From Isoetes taiwanensis (taxonomy: Eukaryota; Streptophyta; Lycopodiopsida; Isoetales; Isoetaceae), in assembly GCA_021234155.1 (NCBI GenBank), contig JAJEKV010000025.1, forward strand, positions 6,055,310 through 6,119,309: a stretch of DNA of 64,000 bases, read 5' to 3'. Every line of letters begins with the position of its first letter. The first letter of the stretch is position 1. Below, piece after piece: positions 63,692 through 64,000 of the stretch. The notes under the pieces are model-generated. The model saw only the letters and a program-made list of their open reading frames with translations. It did no database searches and was not told where the DNA came from. The position numbers and the translations under genes are program-made.

Positions 63692-64000
63692 CATAAATTA
63701 GTTGAAATCGTGAAGTTGATGCCAATTTGTAACTTCAACTTCAATCAGAATGCTATAAGGAGCATTTGTTGTAATTCAAAGCAAAACATCCAAATCTTTC
63801 TTTACCATTCTTCCTTGGATATAGACATCAAACACTCTATATCCAATATAGTCCTTCATCTCTCGCGGAAAATAAAGCGCGACATTGCATGTTCCCCTGG
63901 GTCAGTAAAGTCACTCTTGCATGGTAAGCTAGCTATCTCTAAATGATGTGTGCATGGACCAGATATATCCCAAGTAAGTTTTGTAAGATTAGCATTATAA
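63692..64000. other. Upstream region of the kinase gene
   Basis: This 5' flank should hold the kinase promoter. I see no confident TATA box or element. A short plus frame (63710-63946) has no known motif. Confidence 0.35.

Noticed and set aside
1-64000. CRISPR arrays, bacterial operons, tRNA or rRNA genes
   Set aside because: The repeats lack spacer architecture, no tRNA or rRNA signature was recognised, and the genes and introns are plant-like.

Overview
This window looks like nuclear DNA of a land plant. The grounds are short GT..AG introns in a plant-type receptor-like cytoplasmic kinase at the right end, an L1-type LINE with a C-terminal RNase H, Helitron and CACTA-type termini, and low gene density with many kilobase-scale repeats. 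The other LINE carries a 'YGCEIWG'-type tail that I associate with moss, fern, lycophyte and conifer LINEs, so a seedless plant or gymnosperm is my weak guess. A run of 10 Ns at 39805-39814 shows this is a scaffold. Duplicated blocks differ in short dense clusters separated by near-identical runs, and most coding frames are broken by 1-2 base indels. I read part of this as consensus error, so broken frames are not proof of pseudogenes.

Layout. 1-4012: AT-rich, with one exon-like island (897-1070) and a local duplication. 4013-21920: head-to-tail array of four diverged ~2.8-3.7 kb units plus a tail fragment. Minus-strand exon-like islands are shared between copies; I do not recognise the protein. 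Unit 4 is split by a 4283-bp Helitron (14595-18877), and unit 3 supplies the empty site. 21921-23980: no gene, but clustered small hairpins. 23980-26060: a ~2 kb inverted duplication of a coding-like segment. 26276-29432: a 19-bp satellite with a 57-bp higher-order period that stays open on both strands. 29600-33850: two plus-strand LINE relics, followed by a Helitron 3' end at 34083-34110. 37897-38260: the end of a CACTA-type transposon. 39250-47330: a higher-GC block holding the scaffold gap, a plus-strand LINE 3' end, and a minus-strand L1-type LINE with reverse transcriptase and RNase H. 49755-50690: a GAATCT array phased near the DNA helical repeat. 51850-60130: three tandem ~3 kb copies without a recognisable gene. 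62379-63691: the kinase gene on the minus strand, the only clearly recognisable host gene.

The window is mostly accessory DNA: tandem duplication, rolling-circle transposition and retrotransposition explain most of it. The most unusual parts are the bidirectionally open palindromic satellite, the inverted coding-like pair, the helix-phased GAATCT tract, and the tandem units with a conserved unidentified exon.
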